A stretch of 64,000 nt of DNA from Chloroflexota bacterium (GTDB lineage Bacteria; Chloroflexota; Anaerolineae; Aggregatilineales; J027), in the NCBI GenBank assembly GCA_013112715.1, contig JABFGB010000012.1:1-64000 (forward strand), written 5' to 3'. Positions 46,899 to 55,446 of this stretch are shown here, in pieces. The notes beneath the pieces are model-generated. The model did not search any database. It worked only from the letters and a program-made list of their open reading frames with translations, and was not told the DNA's origin. Made by a program: the position numbers and the translations under genes. Each line of letters starts with the position of its first letter. The stretch's first letter is position 1.

Positions 46899-48050
46899 CT
46901 AAGGATGGAAGTTTTTAGCATCTTCATGGCCCAATGGCCCTTCACCAATTCCGGGGTTCACATAGCTTGGGGTGGTGGGCGTATAAGCTATTAAGGCAGG
47001 CGTCTCCCCACCTAGCTGTCTTTGCCAAAGTTGCCCTTGCGCCAGTGCTAACATGGCGCGGCGGCAGCGTGGGCAAATCCATTGATAGTGTTCAACGGAT
47101 GTTCCCGGCATTTCGTAGTTATAGCCCAGCTGTTTTTCAGTGGTAATTAAGTCATGAACGTGCATCAGAGAGGTAAAGGGTGTGTTACAGCGCCGACAGA
47201 TAGCAGGTTCCTCGCGTTCACCGACATATTTGTAAAAGCGTACTCCGATCTGCGCGGGTCGTTGGAAGATGTGGAAAAATTTACCAAATGGCAGCCACAG
47301 GAACGTGATAATAACCGTGATGGCGTGAAGGATGGCAATAAAATCATAGGCATACCCCTTCAACCACGTATAACTCGCTGTCAGCATTAGACCGGTGATA
47401 CTTACAGCAAACAGGAGGATCAGGGGTAGAAAATCTTCGACGAAAAGCTGAAGCGCGGCGGCCCCTTCCTCACGCATCCGGCGTCGCATTGCCAGCATGA
47501 CCCCGGAGATGGTGATGAATGCCGACCAAACCAATCCATGAAAAATTAAAAATCCAAAGATTGAACCTGATGCAAAGGTAAAGGTTGGGAAACCAAAAAC
47601 ATAGGCTTGATACGTATCCATCTCGCCGGGAACCGATTCAAAATGGAGCCAGCCAAAGACAAGCGGAAAGGTAATGCTGATGGCGATGATACAGCCCCAC
47701 ATGATTAGAAAATGAGTTAGCCCACGCATCCGGCTGCGCTCAAAAATAAAACGGTTGAGGGCCATATCCTCCGTCACATGCCGCAGCCAGTTTATCGCAT
47801 TTTTTCTCAAATATTTTCGATTCAGAAAGGTCTGCCAACCCCGTTTCCAATAAATTGCGGTGGGTGGGCGTTGAAGCCACATGGTATAGCGATAAGTCAA
47901 CCCAAAGGTCGCAAAGAGAATCGAAGCGGTGTAGGCCACCAACGCGGCATCAAAATGGGCTAGATTACGCGAGCCTATCAGGATTAGAACGGCCAAGACT
48001 AAGGTAGCAATGAATCCACAGATTCCCGCAAAGGTAACTTCTCGTTGCAT
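46899..48050 (-). CDS. NarI-like membrane cytochrome b subunit with C-terminal zinc ribbon
   Basis: A 383-residue protein with six or seven helices. Conserved His occur in [33 protein letters not shown] and [11 protein letters not shown], the pattern of nitrate reductase gamma/HdrE-type cytochromes b that bind two haems and exchange electrons with quinone. The soluble C-terminus adds two CxxC knuckles (CRRCNTPF and CPRCRRA), an unusual zinc ribbon. The ATG at 48050 has GGGGGAGAG upstream; the longer frame to 48122 is less likely. First gene of the redox operon. Confidence 0.8.
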   Translation of the reverse strand: MQREVTFAGICGFIATLVLAVLILIGSRNLAHFDAALVAYTASILFATFGLTYRYTMWLQRPPTAIYWKRGWQTFLNRKYLRKNAINWLRHVTEDMALNRFIFERSRMRGLTHFLIMWGCIIAISITFPLVFGWLHFESVPGEMDTYQAYVFGFPTFTFASGSIFGFLIFHGLVWSAFITISGVMLAMRRRMREEGAAALQLFVEDFLPLILLFAVSITGLMLTASYTWLKGYAYDFIAILHAITVIITFLWLPFGKFFHIFQRPAQIGVRFYKYVGEREEPAICRRCNTPFTSLMHVHDLITTEKQLGYNYEMPGTSVEHYQWICPRCRRAMLALAQGQLWQRQLGGETPALIAYTPTTPSYVNPGIGEGPLGHEDAKNFHP

Positions 48051-48143
48051 CTGTTCTCTCCCCCAGTATTTGCCACAGCGCTCTAAATTACTCCCAGACG
48101 GTTTGGGATTCGGTTCTCTCAAGAGTAATCATTTTTGAAGCAT

Positions 48144-48172
48144 AGTTTACCGTTAGGGTGATTATGTTACAA
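48144..48172 (-). promoter_or_regulatory. Promoter of the redox operon
   Basis: On the minus strand TTGTAA (48172-48167) and TAAACT (48149-48144) are 17 bases apart, about 100 bases before the first start codon. The gap 48051-48223 holds nothing else that I can identify. Confidence 0.5.
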
Positions 48173-48223
48173 TTTCGTTTCATTAAATTTCGACGTTTCC
48201 TCTCATGGGTGAAGCGTGGATTT

Positions 48224-48831
48224 TTATTTCAGCCTGTGAATATAGCGGATAATGGCTAGTATCTGTTGATCGCTGAGAGCAGAATTACCACCACGTGCGG
48301 GCATTTCGATCCCCGTTGTATTGGCAACCCCAGATAGGCCGCCTTTGTACAATAAAACTCTGCAGATCCTCATCGCTTTGGCTGGCAACAAAATCGCTTT
48401 CCAACAGCTTTTTGCCAAGCCCGTTTATTCCGCCGTACCCCCTCATCCAAATCGGTGCTTGCAAAAACAATACCACTCAAAAATTCTGTCCCGATCAATA
48501 CATACCCAACAATCGCAAATTTACTGCGTGGCACAAGTGGACGACCACTATCAGTGTGCAATAATCGAACCATATTTCCAATAAATAACAGGAGTACCAG
48601 TGCGTTGAGATCGCCTCCAACTCGTAAAAGCAAGGAAAGATGTAGCAGGGCCAAAGGAACATAGAACAATGGCGAATAGCGACCCGTAATTGATGATGTG
48701 CCTACTTCATACAATCGCTAAATCAGAAAGCCGAATGTAAACACGTTCATTTGATACAAAATGAAAGATGTGCTTTCGTCATCAACAAAATTCAGGTTTT
48801 GCGGGAACAGAATTTGTCTGAGGAAATCCAT
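48224..48831 (-). pseudogene. Broken membrane-anchored cytochrome c gene
   Basis: Starting at an ATG at 48831 (MDFLRQILFP), the frame has an internal TAG after FTFGFLI, continues in frame (RLYEVGTSSITGRYSPLFYV, then several membrane helices) and shifts frame twice. The second frame gives GLGKKLLESDFVASQSDEDL and the third gives GIEMPARGGNSALSDQQILA followed by IIRYIHRLK. The last two are the C-terminal half of a class I cytochrome c, including the axial Met. No CxxCH haem motif survives. It probably once supplied the redox operon directly downstream. Confidence 0.7.
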
Positions 48832-48848
48832 TGCTGGAGTCTTTTGCC

Positions 48849-49547
48849 TTAGCGCCGCACCAATCGATAGCCAACACCCGGTTCAGTAATAATTATCGCA
48901 GGTAGCGCCGGGTTTTCTTCGATTTTCTGGCGCAGTTGGGCAAAATAGACCCGCAAATAGTGAGTTTCATGAATATATTCAGTCCCCCATACCTCGCGCA
49001 AAATTTGCTGATGGGTCAAAACTCGCCCCGCGTGTTGTATCAACAACCGCAGCAGGGCATATTCGGTGCGGCTTAGTTTGATGGGTTCGCCCTCCACCGT
49101 GACCACCCGCCGCAATAAATCCACCTTAAGGCGACCACTGGTGAAAATTATTTCTTCCTGTTGAGGTTGGGCGTGGCGTTGAGCGGTGCGGATACGGGCC
49201 ATCAGTTCATCCGTACTAAAGGGCTTGGTGAGATAATCATCCACGATCAAAATCTGCCCCCCCTCAGCCATGCTGGGCCTCCTGTACTGGCGGTGGTGAA
49301 CTATTTCAGGATCAGGCTCAAAATGGCGCATGACAATGGGCTCACGCGGCAGGGAATACCACAGTTGGCCTTCTTTATAGATTTTTCCTCCCATTCCCAG
49401 TTCAGTAAGGTAGTTGTTGGTTGTCCGACATTCAATATTCAGTTCCTCAGCGATGTCCCGTTCGCTAATTCCTTCTGGGTGGCGTTGAATTAGACGATAA
49501 ACCCGTTCTTTACGGTCTGATTTTTTATCCTCTGGAATTTTCGGCAT
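48849..49547 (-). CDS. KdpE-type OmpR-family regulator without receiver domain, fused to an N-terminal winged helix
   Basis: The 232-residue product begins with a winged-helix-like domain (residues 10-60, RVYRLIQRHPEGISERDIAEEL). At about 98 it enters ILIVDD, the first strand of a receiver, and then jumps straight to YLTKPFSTDEL, the last part of a receiver. Around 100 residues with the phosphoacceptor Asp are missing. The rest (130-232) is a complete OmpR/KdpE DNA-binding domain, ending EPGVGYRLV. Both break points carry a VDD/ADD motif, so an in-frame deletion at a short repeat is likely. It may be an unregulated DNA binder or a decaying gene. AAAGG precedes the ATG at 49547. Confidence 0.65.
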   Translation of the reverse strand: MPKIPEDKKSDRKERVYRLIQRHPEGISERDIAEELNIECRTTNNYLTELGMGGKIYKEGQLWYSLPREPIVMRHFEPDPEIVHHRQYRRPSMAEGGQILIVDDYLTKPFSTDELMARIRTAQRHAQPQQEEIIFTSGRLKVDLLRRVVTVEGEPIKLSRTEYALLRLLIQHAGRVLTHQQILREVWGTEYIHETHYLRVYFAQLRQKIEENPALPAIIITEPGVGYRLVRR

Positions 49548-49862
49548 ATTTTTGCGCCTTTCTAGGTTCAACACTCCGCTCCGTACCAAAATCAAAATAC
49601 GTGTCTAATCTTATTCTAGCGACCAGTTGGAAATTATTTTTCCAAGCCAGAAAAAAGATTTGATTTTGAGTTTTCTTTCGGCTTGTGCTATGTGTTTTGA
49701 ATGCTTGAGTGTTTTATGATGGTCGCTGGAGGCTATCGGAGTAAATAAATGAGAAAGTCTTGCGGCACAGCCATTAGAACGGCATCGGTCAATCCTCACC
49801 CCCTTTGCATTGAGGCTTCTGGTGTACCAAGAGGCTGTGTGGGGCAGGTGGCACATTGTCGC
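49548..49862. other. Intergenic stretch without recognisable gene
   Basis: This is the upstream part of a 429-base gap. Short frames exist on both strands but lack ribosome binding sites or family signatures. It ends where a duplicated GH63 gene end begins. Confidence 0.4.
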
Positions 49863-49939
49863 CCGCCCCGATTTTCGGCTGGACATCGGCGGTGTTTATT
49901 GATTTGGCGATTCAGATGACCCGGCTCAATGGGGAGTAG
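49863..49939 (+). pseudogene. Orphan 3' end of a second GH63 gene
   Basis: The codons from 49868 to the stop at 49937-49939 encode the same last 23 residues as the GH63 gene at 27303-29051 (beginning PIFGWTSAVF and ending TRLNGE), with only synonymous base differences. Similarity stops upstream of about 49863 and right after the stop codon. A paralogue under protein-level selection must have stood here and been removed by deletion or rearrangement. Confidence 0.85.
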
Positions 49940-49976
49940 AGTAGAATAGGGCATGTGATGTTTGGAGGAGGATACA

Positions 49977-50228
49977 ATGGTCGAGATTCTCAAGCTAAAC
50001 GCCTATGATGAGTTTGTGGAATTCATCACCTCGTCGCCGCCCCTTGAGGAAATTAGCGAGTTTCGTTTATCTGCCGAAACGGAGGCTCGTTTCAGTGAAT
50101 TATTGGAGGCCAACCGTAACCGCAGTTTGACCGATTTAGAAGAGGCCGAATTAGATGAATTTATGCGCTTGGAGCATATCGTCAGGAAGGCCAAAATACG
50201 CGCTTTTGAGAAGTTGGCAACACCTTGA
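49977..50228 (+). CDS. Small hypothetical protein, antitoxin-like, 83 aa
   Basis: A charged helical protein. The segment LLEANRNRSLTDLEEAELDEFMRLEHIVRKAKIRA is a pattern I know from many short chromosomal proteins with the form L..NR...LT..E..ELD..., often near toxins or nucleases and annotated as hypothetical. TTTGGAGGAGG lies before the ATG at 49977, giving a strong start. The next gene follows by 20 bases, so the two are likely cotranscribed. No toxin function can be assigned to that partner. Confidence 0.65.
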   Translation: MVEILKLNAYDEFVEFITSSPPLEEISEFRLSAETEARFSELLEANRNRSLTDLEEAELDEFMRLEHIVRKAKIRAFEKLATP

Positions 50229-50248
50229 CATGATTAGAGGGAAGGTCT

Positions 50249-51469
50249 GTGCTAGAAAAACTCGATTCGATTGATTGGGCGGATATCCATCGTGTTTATG
50301 GCGAGGGGGTTCACTTCCCGCAGTTGATCCGAGACCTCACCTCCCCTGATAAAGACGTTTGGTACAAAGCATATGAAAGTTTACGCGAGGGCACAAATCA
50401 TCAGAACTCGATTTATCCTGCTACTCCTTATGTCATTCCGTTCTTAGCTGAATTAGTCCAAATCGGTGGTTTTCCATCATGCCCAGACATCATTGAGCTA
50501 CTTGGTGATTATGCAACTTCGTGTGCCCATCTTGCCAAAGCCAAGACAAAACAATCGGGAGAGGCAAACCTTCCGCAGGTTCAGCATGGTGATCGGAAAT
50601 ATCTCGAATTTATGCAGAGACAAAAGGTGTTAGAGCACACTACTTATCAGGCATTGGAAGCCGCGCTGCCGATCTTGTTGGATGAGCTAAATCGTGGGAA
50701 TCAGGAGACTCGACGACCCGCTTTTGTCGCCATCATGAACTTTCATACGTATCATGAAATTACAGTACCCGCACTGGCCCAGAATTTAGATAGGGTAACG
50801 TTACCGGATTTTCTGGAAATTATGCCCATGCGTAGTTGGTCTCCCTCCTATTATGATTGGGTTGAATATACCAAAACAGAAAAACGGCAGTTTGTCCCTC
50901 CTCTCCTACAGCTAATGAACACGGCAACCGATACCCGAGAGAAATATGAAATCGCATTTCTGCTAACCATACTTGCAGAAGAAGAAACACCACCCGCCGC
51001 CGTTGATGTTCTATGTGAAATCCCCGGCCATACGCCACAGATAGCACTCACCACCTTAAAGACAGATGAAGCGATCAAAAGGTTGCGGTTGCTTTTGTCT
51101 CAATCAGGCGACCCAATAGATGCTCATGATATTGCATATGCGATTCTTGAAAAGATATTTATCGGGGCTTATCGTCAACTCATCCGTAGTTCAACAACCG
51201 CAGTCCTAAGAGACACTGTCTACTGCCGTTTTGAACTGATTGACCCATCGGCAGCAAATGATATGGTACGACGGTTTACCGATCCCATACGAACTATTTT
51301 TCCTAAATCCGAGACTCTCCTAGACACAACAGCTTTAACTAATGACCAACGCTATGTTTTGCAGTTGGTCGTTGATAATGATCTCGTTTGGCAACACCCC
51401 AGCAACCTCCTTGAACTCTATGGCCTGCCCGCCGAACGCAGTATGGTGAGGGCGCTTTTGGAAAGCTAA
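50249..51469 (+). CDS. HEAT-like repeat protein
   Basis: A 406-residue helical protein. The N-terminus (SIDWADIHRVYGEGVHFPQL, DKDVWYKAYESLREGTNHQN, YPATPYVIPFLAELV) follows a family of HEAT-repeat proteins that begin with IDWxxxxHxYG and have a helical pair ending in Q..TxYxATxxxVPFL. The remainder continues in helix pairs. It has no enzyme motif; such proteins usually mediate protein contacts. The start is GTG at 50249 with GAGGGAAGG upstream. Confidence 0.6.
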   Translation: MLEKLDSIDWADIHRVYGEGVHFPQLIRDLTSPDKDVWYKAYESLREGTNHQNSIYPATPYVIPFLAELVQIGGFPSCPDIIELLGDYATSCAHLAKAKTKQSGEANLPQVQHGDRKYLEFMQRQKVLEHTTYQALEAALPILLDELNRGNQETRRPAFVAIMNFHTYHEITVPALAQNLDRVTLPDFLEIMPMRSWSPSYYDWVEYTKTEKRQFVPPLLQLMNTATDTREKYEIAFLLTILAEEETPPAAVDVLCEIPGHTPQIALTTLKTDEAIKRLRLLLSQSGDPIDAHDIAYAILEKIFIGAYRQLIRSSTTAVLRDTVYCRFELIDPSAANDMVRRFTDPIRTIFPKSETLLDTTALTNDQRYVLQLVVDNDLVWQHPSNLLELYGLPAERSMVRALLES

Positions 51470-51473
51470 TTGC

Positions 51474-51752
51474 TTATTTTGTGTGTTCCGTGCTTAGACT
51501 AGACGTGACTTCACGGGTCGGGTCCGGTACGGGTAAGCCATCTTCGAGCAAAAAGTAGATGTAATCAATGCGGGCTTCCAATAAATTGGACTGGGCTGCT
51601 TCGGGTGTTTCGCCCTGTGCCATACAGCCTTCTAGTTCAGGATTGCGTGCCAGAAACATCTCAGTACCGTCGCTGAGATTTTCGCTTGAGAGGATAGTGG
51701 TGTAATTACGCAAGGCTAATGCTCTAGCCTGTTCCAATAGTTGCTTATTCAT
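51474..51752 (-). CDS. hicB: HicB-type antitoxin
   Basis: A 92-residue protein with the HicB strand-helix pattern FLARNPELEGCMAQGETPEAAQSNLLEARIDYIYFLLEDGLPVPDP. It would neutralise the toxin encoded just upstream. Two ATGs occur; the one at 51752 has GGAGG six bases away whereas the one at 51758 has none between, so 51752 is chosen. It overlaps the hicA stop by eight bases, so the two are translated together. The C-terminal tail after residue 75 is short, with no separate DNA-binding domain. Confidence 0.8.
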   Translation of the reverse strand: MNKQLLEQARALALRNYTTILSSENLSDGTEMFLARNPELEGCMAQGETPEAAQSNLLEARIDYIYFLLEDGLPVPDPTREVTSSLSTEHTK

Positions 51753-52017
51753 CTTCATCCTCCACCCTTTCTTGAAGGGCGATTACGGCTTCGATATTTT
51801 TGAGGGCTTGGCTGGCATACGTTGGCAGCAGTTCTTTGGCATGTCGTGGCAGCGTCGCTCTCAGTTGTGGATAATCCGGATGAGTCACCACGTCATGGTT
51901 ACTCCCCGCCCGGATTGTAAACCCGAAGCCTTCATATAATGCCTTCAACTCGTTAGCTCGCCATCCAGCTTTATTTTGGCGCAATTTTTCAAGTAATTTC
52001 TCAGCCTTGCGAGCCAT
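51745..52017 (-). CDS. hicA: HicA-type mRNA interferase toxin
   Basis: A 90-residue basic protein. The catalytic His lies in the GSNHDVVTHPDY strand, the equivalent of the GSHH motif of HicA/YcfA double-stranded RNA-binding toxins. It is preceded by KLLEKLRQNKAGWRANELKALYEGFGF and followed by ATLPRHAKELLP. It would cleave mRNA when free of HicB. The ATG at 52017 starts the conserved helix; a frame extending to 52089 would add 24 unrelated residues. Confidence 0.75.
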   Translation of the reverse strand: MARKAEKLLEKLRQNKAGWRANELKALYEGFGFTIRAGSNHDVVTHPDYPQLRATLPRHAKELLPTYASQALKNIEAVIALQERVEDEDE

Positions 52018-52136
52018 AAACTTGTTGATACTTCTGGTACGGCGTAAATAAAGGAAAAATATAGTATCGCCGTCTACCCATATTACCATATAAACCTCTA
52101 TTTAAGACCCTACCCAAAACCCCTAACTAAAGTTAG

Positions 52137-52170
52137 TTGCACAGCGTAGGCGACTGATGCTATGCTGTGC
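52137..52170 (+). promoter_or_regulatory. Promoter framed by an inverted repeat
   Basis: TTGCAC (52137-52142) and TATGCT (52161-52166) are 18 bases apart. GCACAGC (52139-52145) and GCTGTGC (52164-52170) are perfect reverse complements, overlapping the -35 and -10 boxes, so a dimeric repressor could block both. It serves the cytochrome-propeller gene 70 bases further on. Confidence 0.5.
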
Positions 52171-52237
52171 GTATCCTCACATATAGGCAGGAAGATATAT
52201 TGGTTCAATACATTGTTTAGGTCACAAGGAGGCACTT

Positions 52238-54541
52238 GTGAGAATTACCCATTTCCCAAGAGTAGTGCGTAGATATGGCATTTTATTGATCGGTCTTTTC
52301 GTCCTAGCGCTTCCGGTGGCTGATTCATTGGTTCAGTCCAGTCCAGCACAGGCCCAAGCCGCGACTCGATTTGCGGGGGCGACCAAATCTGGCCCGATTG
52401 CGCTCAACGCCGATGACACGCTGTTAGCCGTCGTCAACCCAGATGTGGATACGGTTTCGTTGTTTGATGTCGCCGAAGATCGCAACCTGCCGCTCGGCGA
52501 AATCGCGGTAGGCGACGAACCCAACGGCGTGGCCGTCTCGCCAGATGGCAAAACCATCTATGTTACGAATACGATTGATGGCACGGTCTCAGTGCTGGCG
52601 GTGGATGTCACCAAACAGCCTGCCGCTGAGGTCGTCGCCACATTGGATGTCGGGACCGAACCCTATGGCATCGCGCTGACCCCCAACGGTCAAAAAGCGT
52701 ATGTCACGAATGCTCGTTCCAATTCGGTTAGTGTGATTGACACGGCCACCAACACCGTCGCCAAAGAAATCATCAATGTTGGCCCACCCGTCGGCGGCGA
52801 ACCACGCGGCATCACCATCACCAATGACGGGGACGGCGAGGACAATGATGAGACGGTCTATATCACGCAATTTTTCTCGTTTGCCACACAAAACAAACTC
52901 GACGGTGAGGATGACAGCAAGACGGGCCTCGTCACCAAGATTTCCACCGAAAATGACTCATTGGCAGGTCAAATTATCCTGACCAACATGGCGGACACCG
53001 GTTTTAAAGCGACAGGGGATGCCATCCGCCGCGTTGAACCCGGCCAAGAAGCCACCTTTGTGACCGGGGCCTATCCGAATCAGATGCAGTCCATCGGGGT
53101 GAAAAACGGCTTTGCCTATATCCCGAATGTCGGTGCGTCGCCCAATGGCCCGGTGCGCTTTAATGTCAACACCCAAGCGTTGGTGCATATCTTAAATACG
53201 ACCACCAATCAGGACACGGGGCAGACGGTCAATCTTAATCACGCCGTCGCCCAGCAGCCCGAAGGCACGATTAAGTTGTTCCCGGCCATTCCATGGGACA
53301 TCGCCTTTAAGACCCGCGAAGATGTGGGGTATGTCGTCAGCGCCGCCAGCAATGTGCTACTGCGTATTCAGGTTGACCCCACGACGGGTGCCATCACGGT
53401 CAGCATCAATCCACAAACCAGCGCCGTGCTTGAAGTTCCGGTTGGACGCAATCCACGTGGCATCGTCATCAACAACAACGACACCCGCGCCTATGTCGCC
53501 AACCACATCTCACGCGATGTAACGGTCATTGACATCACCCGCTTCCCTGAACAAACCCTCGCCACCATGCGCTCTTCTGCCCTACCAGAAGCCGGTTCAC
53601 AGGAGGAATTGGTGCTGGTCGGCAAGGAACTCTACAACACATCGGTGGGTGAATTCGCCAGCGATTTCGGCAACATGTCCGACAACGGTTGGCAGGCCTG
53701 TGCATCGTGCCATCCGTTTGGTCTGTCCGACAACGTCGTGTGGATTTTTGCCGCTGGCCCCCGCCGCACCATCTCGCAGCATCAAGACTTTGCAGGTGGC
53801 ACTTTCCGCGCACTCAATTGGTCGGCGATTTTTGACGAAGAGCAAGACTTCGAACTCAATATTCGCGGGGTGTCGGGTGGACGCGGTCTGCTGTTTAACC
53901 AAGATGGGACAGCCCTTGAGGAAACGGCTAATATCGGCGGCTTGCTGATTGGCGACCCGCCCACACTGGCCTTCCCGAATTCACTACGTCAGCAGTTGGG
54001 TGTGCGCACCCCATCCGGCAATGTGGTCAATGCGTGGGACGCGATCATCGCCTATATCCAGACCATCCGTGCCCCTATTTCACCATCGAGTGACAGCACC
54101 GATCCTGAAATTGAAGAAGGCCGCAACATCTTCATCGCCAATAACTGCCAACAGTGTCATGGTGGGCCAAAGTGGTCAAGCAGCAATCTGGTCGGCCCTG
54201 TCACCGACCAAGCCTTGATTCAAGGTGGGCAGATCATTGGACAACTCGCTAACGTGGGGACGTTCGACCCCAACGCCAGCAATGAAGTCCGCGCCAATGG
54301 CAAACCCCCATTGGGTGAAGCTGGATTCGTACCGCCCTCACTCATCAGCATCTTTGCCTTCCCGCCGTACTTCCACAACGGGTCGGCGGCATCGTTGGAT
54401 GAGGTGATGGGGGATCGCTTTATTGCCCATCGCGCCGCTGGTCTGGGTGGTATTGATGGCCTAAGCAATCCTGAAGACCGCCGCAAATTGGTCAAGTTCC
54501 TGCTCTCGATTGACGCCAGCACGGAACCGATCAATCCGTAG
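52238..54541 (+). CDS. Secreted YVTN beta-propeller protein fused to a di-haem cytochrome c
   Basis: A 767-residue exported protein. After a signal peptide (hydrophobic core to about residue 40, ending AQAQAA), residues 45-430 form a YVTN-type propeller with repeats such as GDEPNGVAVSPDGKTIYVTN and GTEPYGIALTPNGQKAYVTN. Residues about 450-767 are a cytochrome domain with two haem motifs, CASCH and CQQCH, and the C-terminal PPYFHNGSAASLDEVM, the distal segment of MauG/cytochrome c peroxidase-like proteins. It likely passes electrons outside the cell membrane. GTG at 52238 has AAGGAGG upstream. Confidence 0.8.
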   Translation: MRITHFPRVVRRYGILLIGLFVLALPVADSLVQSSPAQAQAATRFAGATKSGPIALNADDTLLAVVNPDVDTVSLFDVAEDRNLPLGEIAVGDEPNGVAVSPDGKTIYVTNTIDGTVSVLAVDVTKQPAAEVVATLDVGTEPYGIALTPNGQKAYVTNARSNSVSVIDTATNTVAKEIINVGPPVGGEPRGITITNDGDGEDNDETVYITQFFSFATQNKLDGEDDSKTGLVTKISTENDSLAGQIILTNMADTGFKATGDAIRRVEPGQEATFVTGAYPNQMQSIGVKNGFAYIPNVGASPNGPVRFNVNTQALVHILNTTTNQDTGQTVNLNHAVAQQPEGTIKLFPAIPWDIAFKTREDVGYVVSAASNVLLRIQVDPTTGAITVSINPQTSAVLEVPVGRNPRGIVINNNDTRAYVANHISRDVTVIDITRFPEQTLATMRSSALPEAGSQEELVLVGKELYNTSVGEFASDFGNMSDNGWQACASCHPFGLSDNVVWIFAAGPRRTISQHQDFAGGTFRALNWSAIFDEEQDFELNIRGVSGGRGLLFNQDGTALEETANIGGLLIGDPPTLAFPNSLRQQLGVRTPSGNVVNAWDAIIAYIQTIRAPISPSSDSTDPEIEEGRNIFIANNCQQCHGGPKWSSSNLVGPVTDQALIQGGQIIGQLANVGTFDPNASNEVRANGKPPLGEAGFVPPSLISIFAFPPYFHNGSAASLDEVMGDRFIAHRAAGLGGIDGLSNPEDRRKLVKFLLSIDASTEPINP

Positions 54542-54618
54542 TAGCATAACAAGCCAATCAATCTGAACGCTCAGAAAGAGGGGTAGAGGCAAACATCTCT
54601 ATCCCTCAAGATTTCACA

Positions 54619-55446
54619 CTATAGACTGAAACGAGGATTGGTAAAGACAATTTTGATTGTGTCATAGAAGAAGGCGATTAGGTGCGGCTCTTCAATAGGG
54701 GCATTTCCCGGATGGGCGCTTTGATTTCTATATTCAAAAAGCATCTCAAGTCTTTGCCCCTCATTGGAGTCTATAAGTCCTAAACCCCCCTCAAATATTA
54801 CAATAAGGTCATTATCAAAGACTGATTGCAGCTCAGATAAAGTTGTGATTTTAAATTCCTTATTCCATCTCTTGAATTTGCCCGATGTTTGATTTTTAAC
54901 CTGAACTGCTGCTTGGTTAAATTTGTCGAAGCCTAACGCATTAATTTTGCGCTGAAATCTATCAATTACTGCACACCATGCTAATACAATGGAAGCCCTG
55001 TAAAAGCCAGCTTTGGCACAATCAATTGCCTCGCTGAGATAATTTAACTCATCAATATTAGTAAGTTGTGCGATCAGATTATCCAGTTGAACCATGCCTT
55101 TGGGAGCATTGTTGCTTTGATGGATAGGTAAGATAAATCTATCCTTATAGTTCTTCAATAGAAGAGCTATGACCTCATTGTACGAAGACACACGATTGTT
55201 GGGCCTACTTAATTTGAGCAACCTTGTCGCAAAATCAAACATCTCATTAAGTACCGTTTCTGGCAACTTGAACCTGTCTCGAAGTGTCGGGTGGATGTCA
55301 TTTATCCATTGAAGTGCAAGTGACTCCGCCTTTTCTTGAAGGTTTTTCCTTCCTACTCTAGGTGTCTCCAAAGTCCGGATTTCTTTGCGCAATGACTTCA
55401 GTTCATTCTCAAATTGCTCAAGAATCCTTATAGTTTCTGCTTTCAT
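54619..55446 (-). CDS. Helical protein with HEPN-like RNxxxH motif, possible defence or toxin component
   Basis: A 275-residue helical, AT-rich gene. Its N-terminus is coiled-coil-like (residues 1-40). Near residues 243-248 the string RNQSAH is the R-x4-H motif of HEPN ribonucleases, embedded in a helical region (LEMLFEYRNQSAHPGNAP) where HEPN proteins carry it, with a preceding helix SIVLAWCAVIDRFQRKI typical of such domains. Hence it may be an RNase-type effector or a HEPN-like scaffold. It begins four bases inside the previous gene's stop (ATGA), so both form one unit. The assignment is tentative. Confidence 0.5.
   Translation of the reverse strand: MKAETIRILEQFENELKSLRKEIRTLETPRVGRKNLQEKAESLALQWINDIHPTLRDRFKLPETVLNEMFDFATRLLKLSRPNNRVSSYNEVIALLLKNYKDRFILPIHQSNNAPKGMVQLDNLIAQLTNIDELNYLSEAIDCAKAGFYRASIVLAWCAVIDRFQRKINALGFDKFNQAAVQVKNQTSGKFKRWNKEFKITTLSELQSVFDNDLIVIFEGGLGLIDSNEGQRLEMLFEYRNQSAHPGNAPIEEPHLIAFFYDTIKIVFTNPRFSL

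Noticed and set aside
28971..49939. The duplicated GH63 3' end considered as a mobile-element boundary
   Set aside because: No inverted or direct repeats border the fragment; the synonymous differences fit an old paralogue better than a recent copy.
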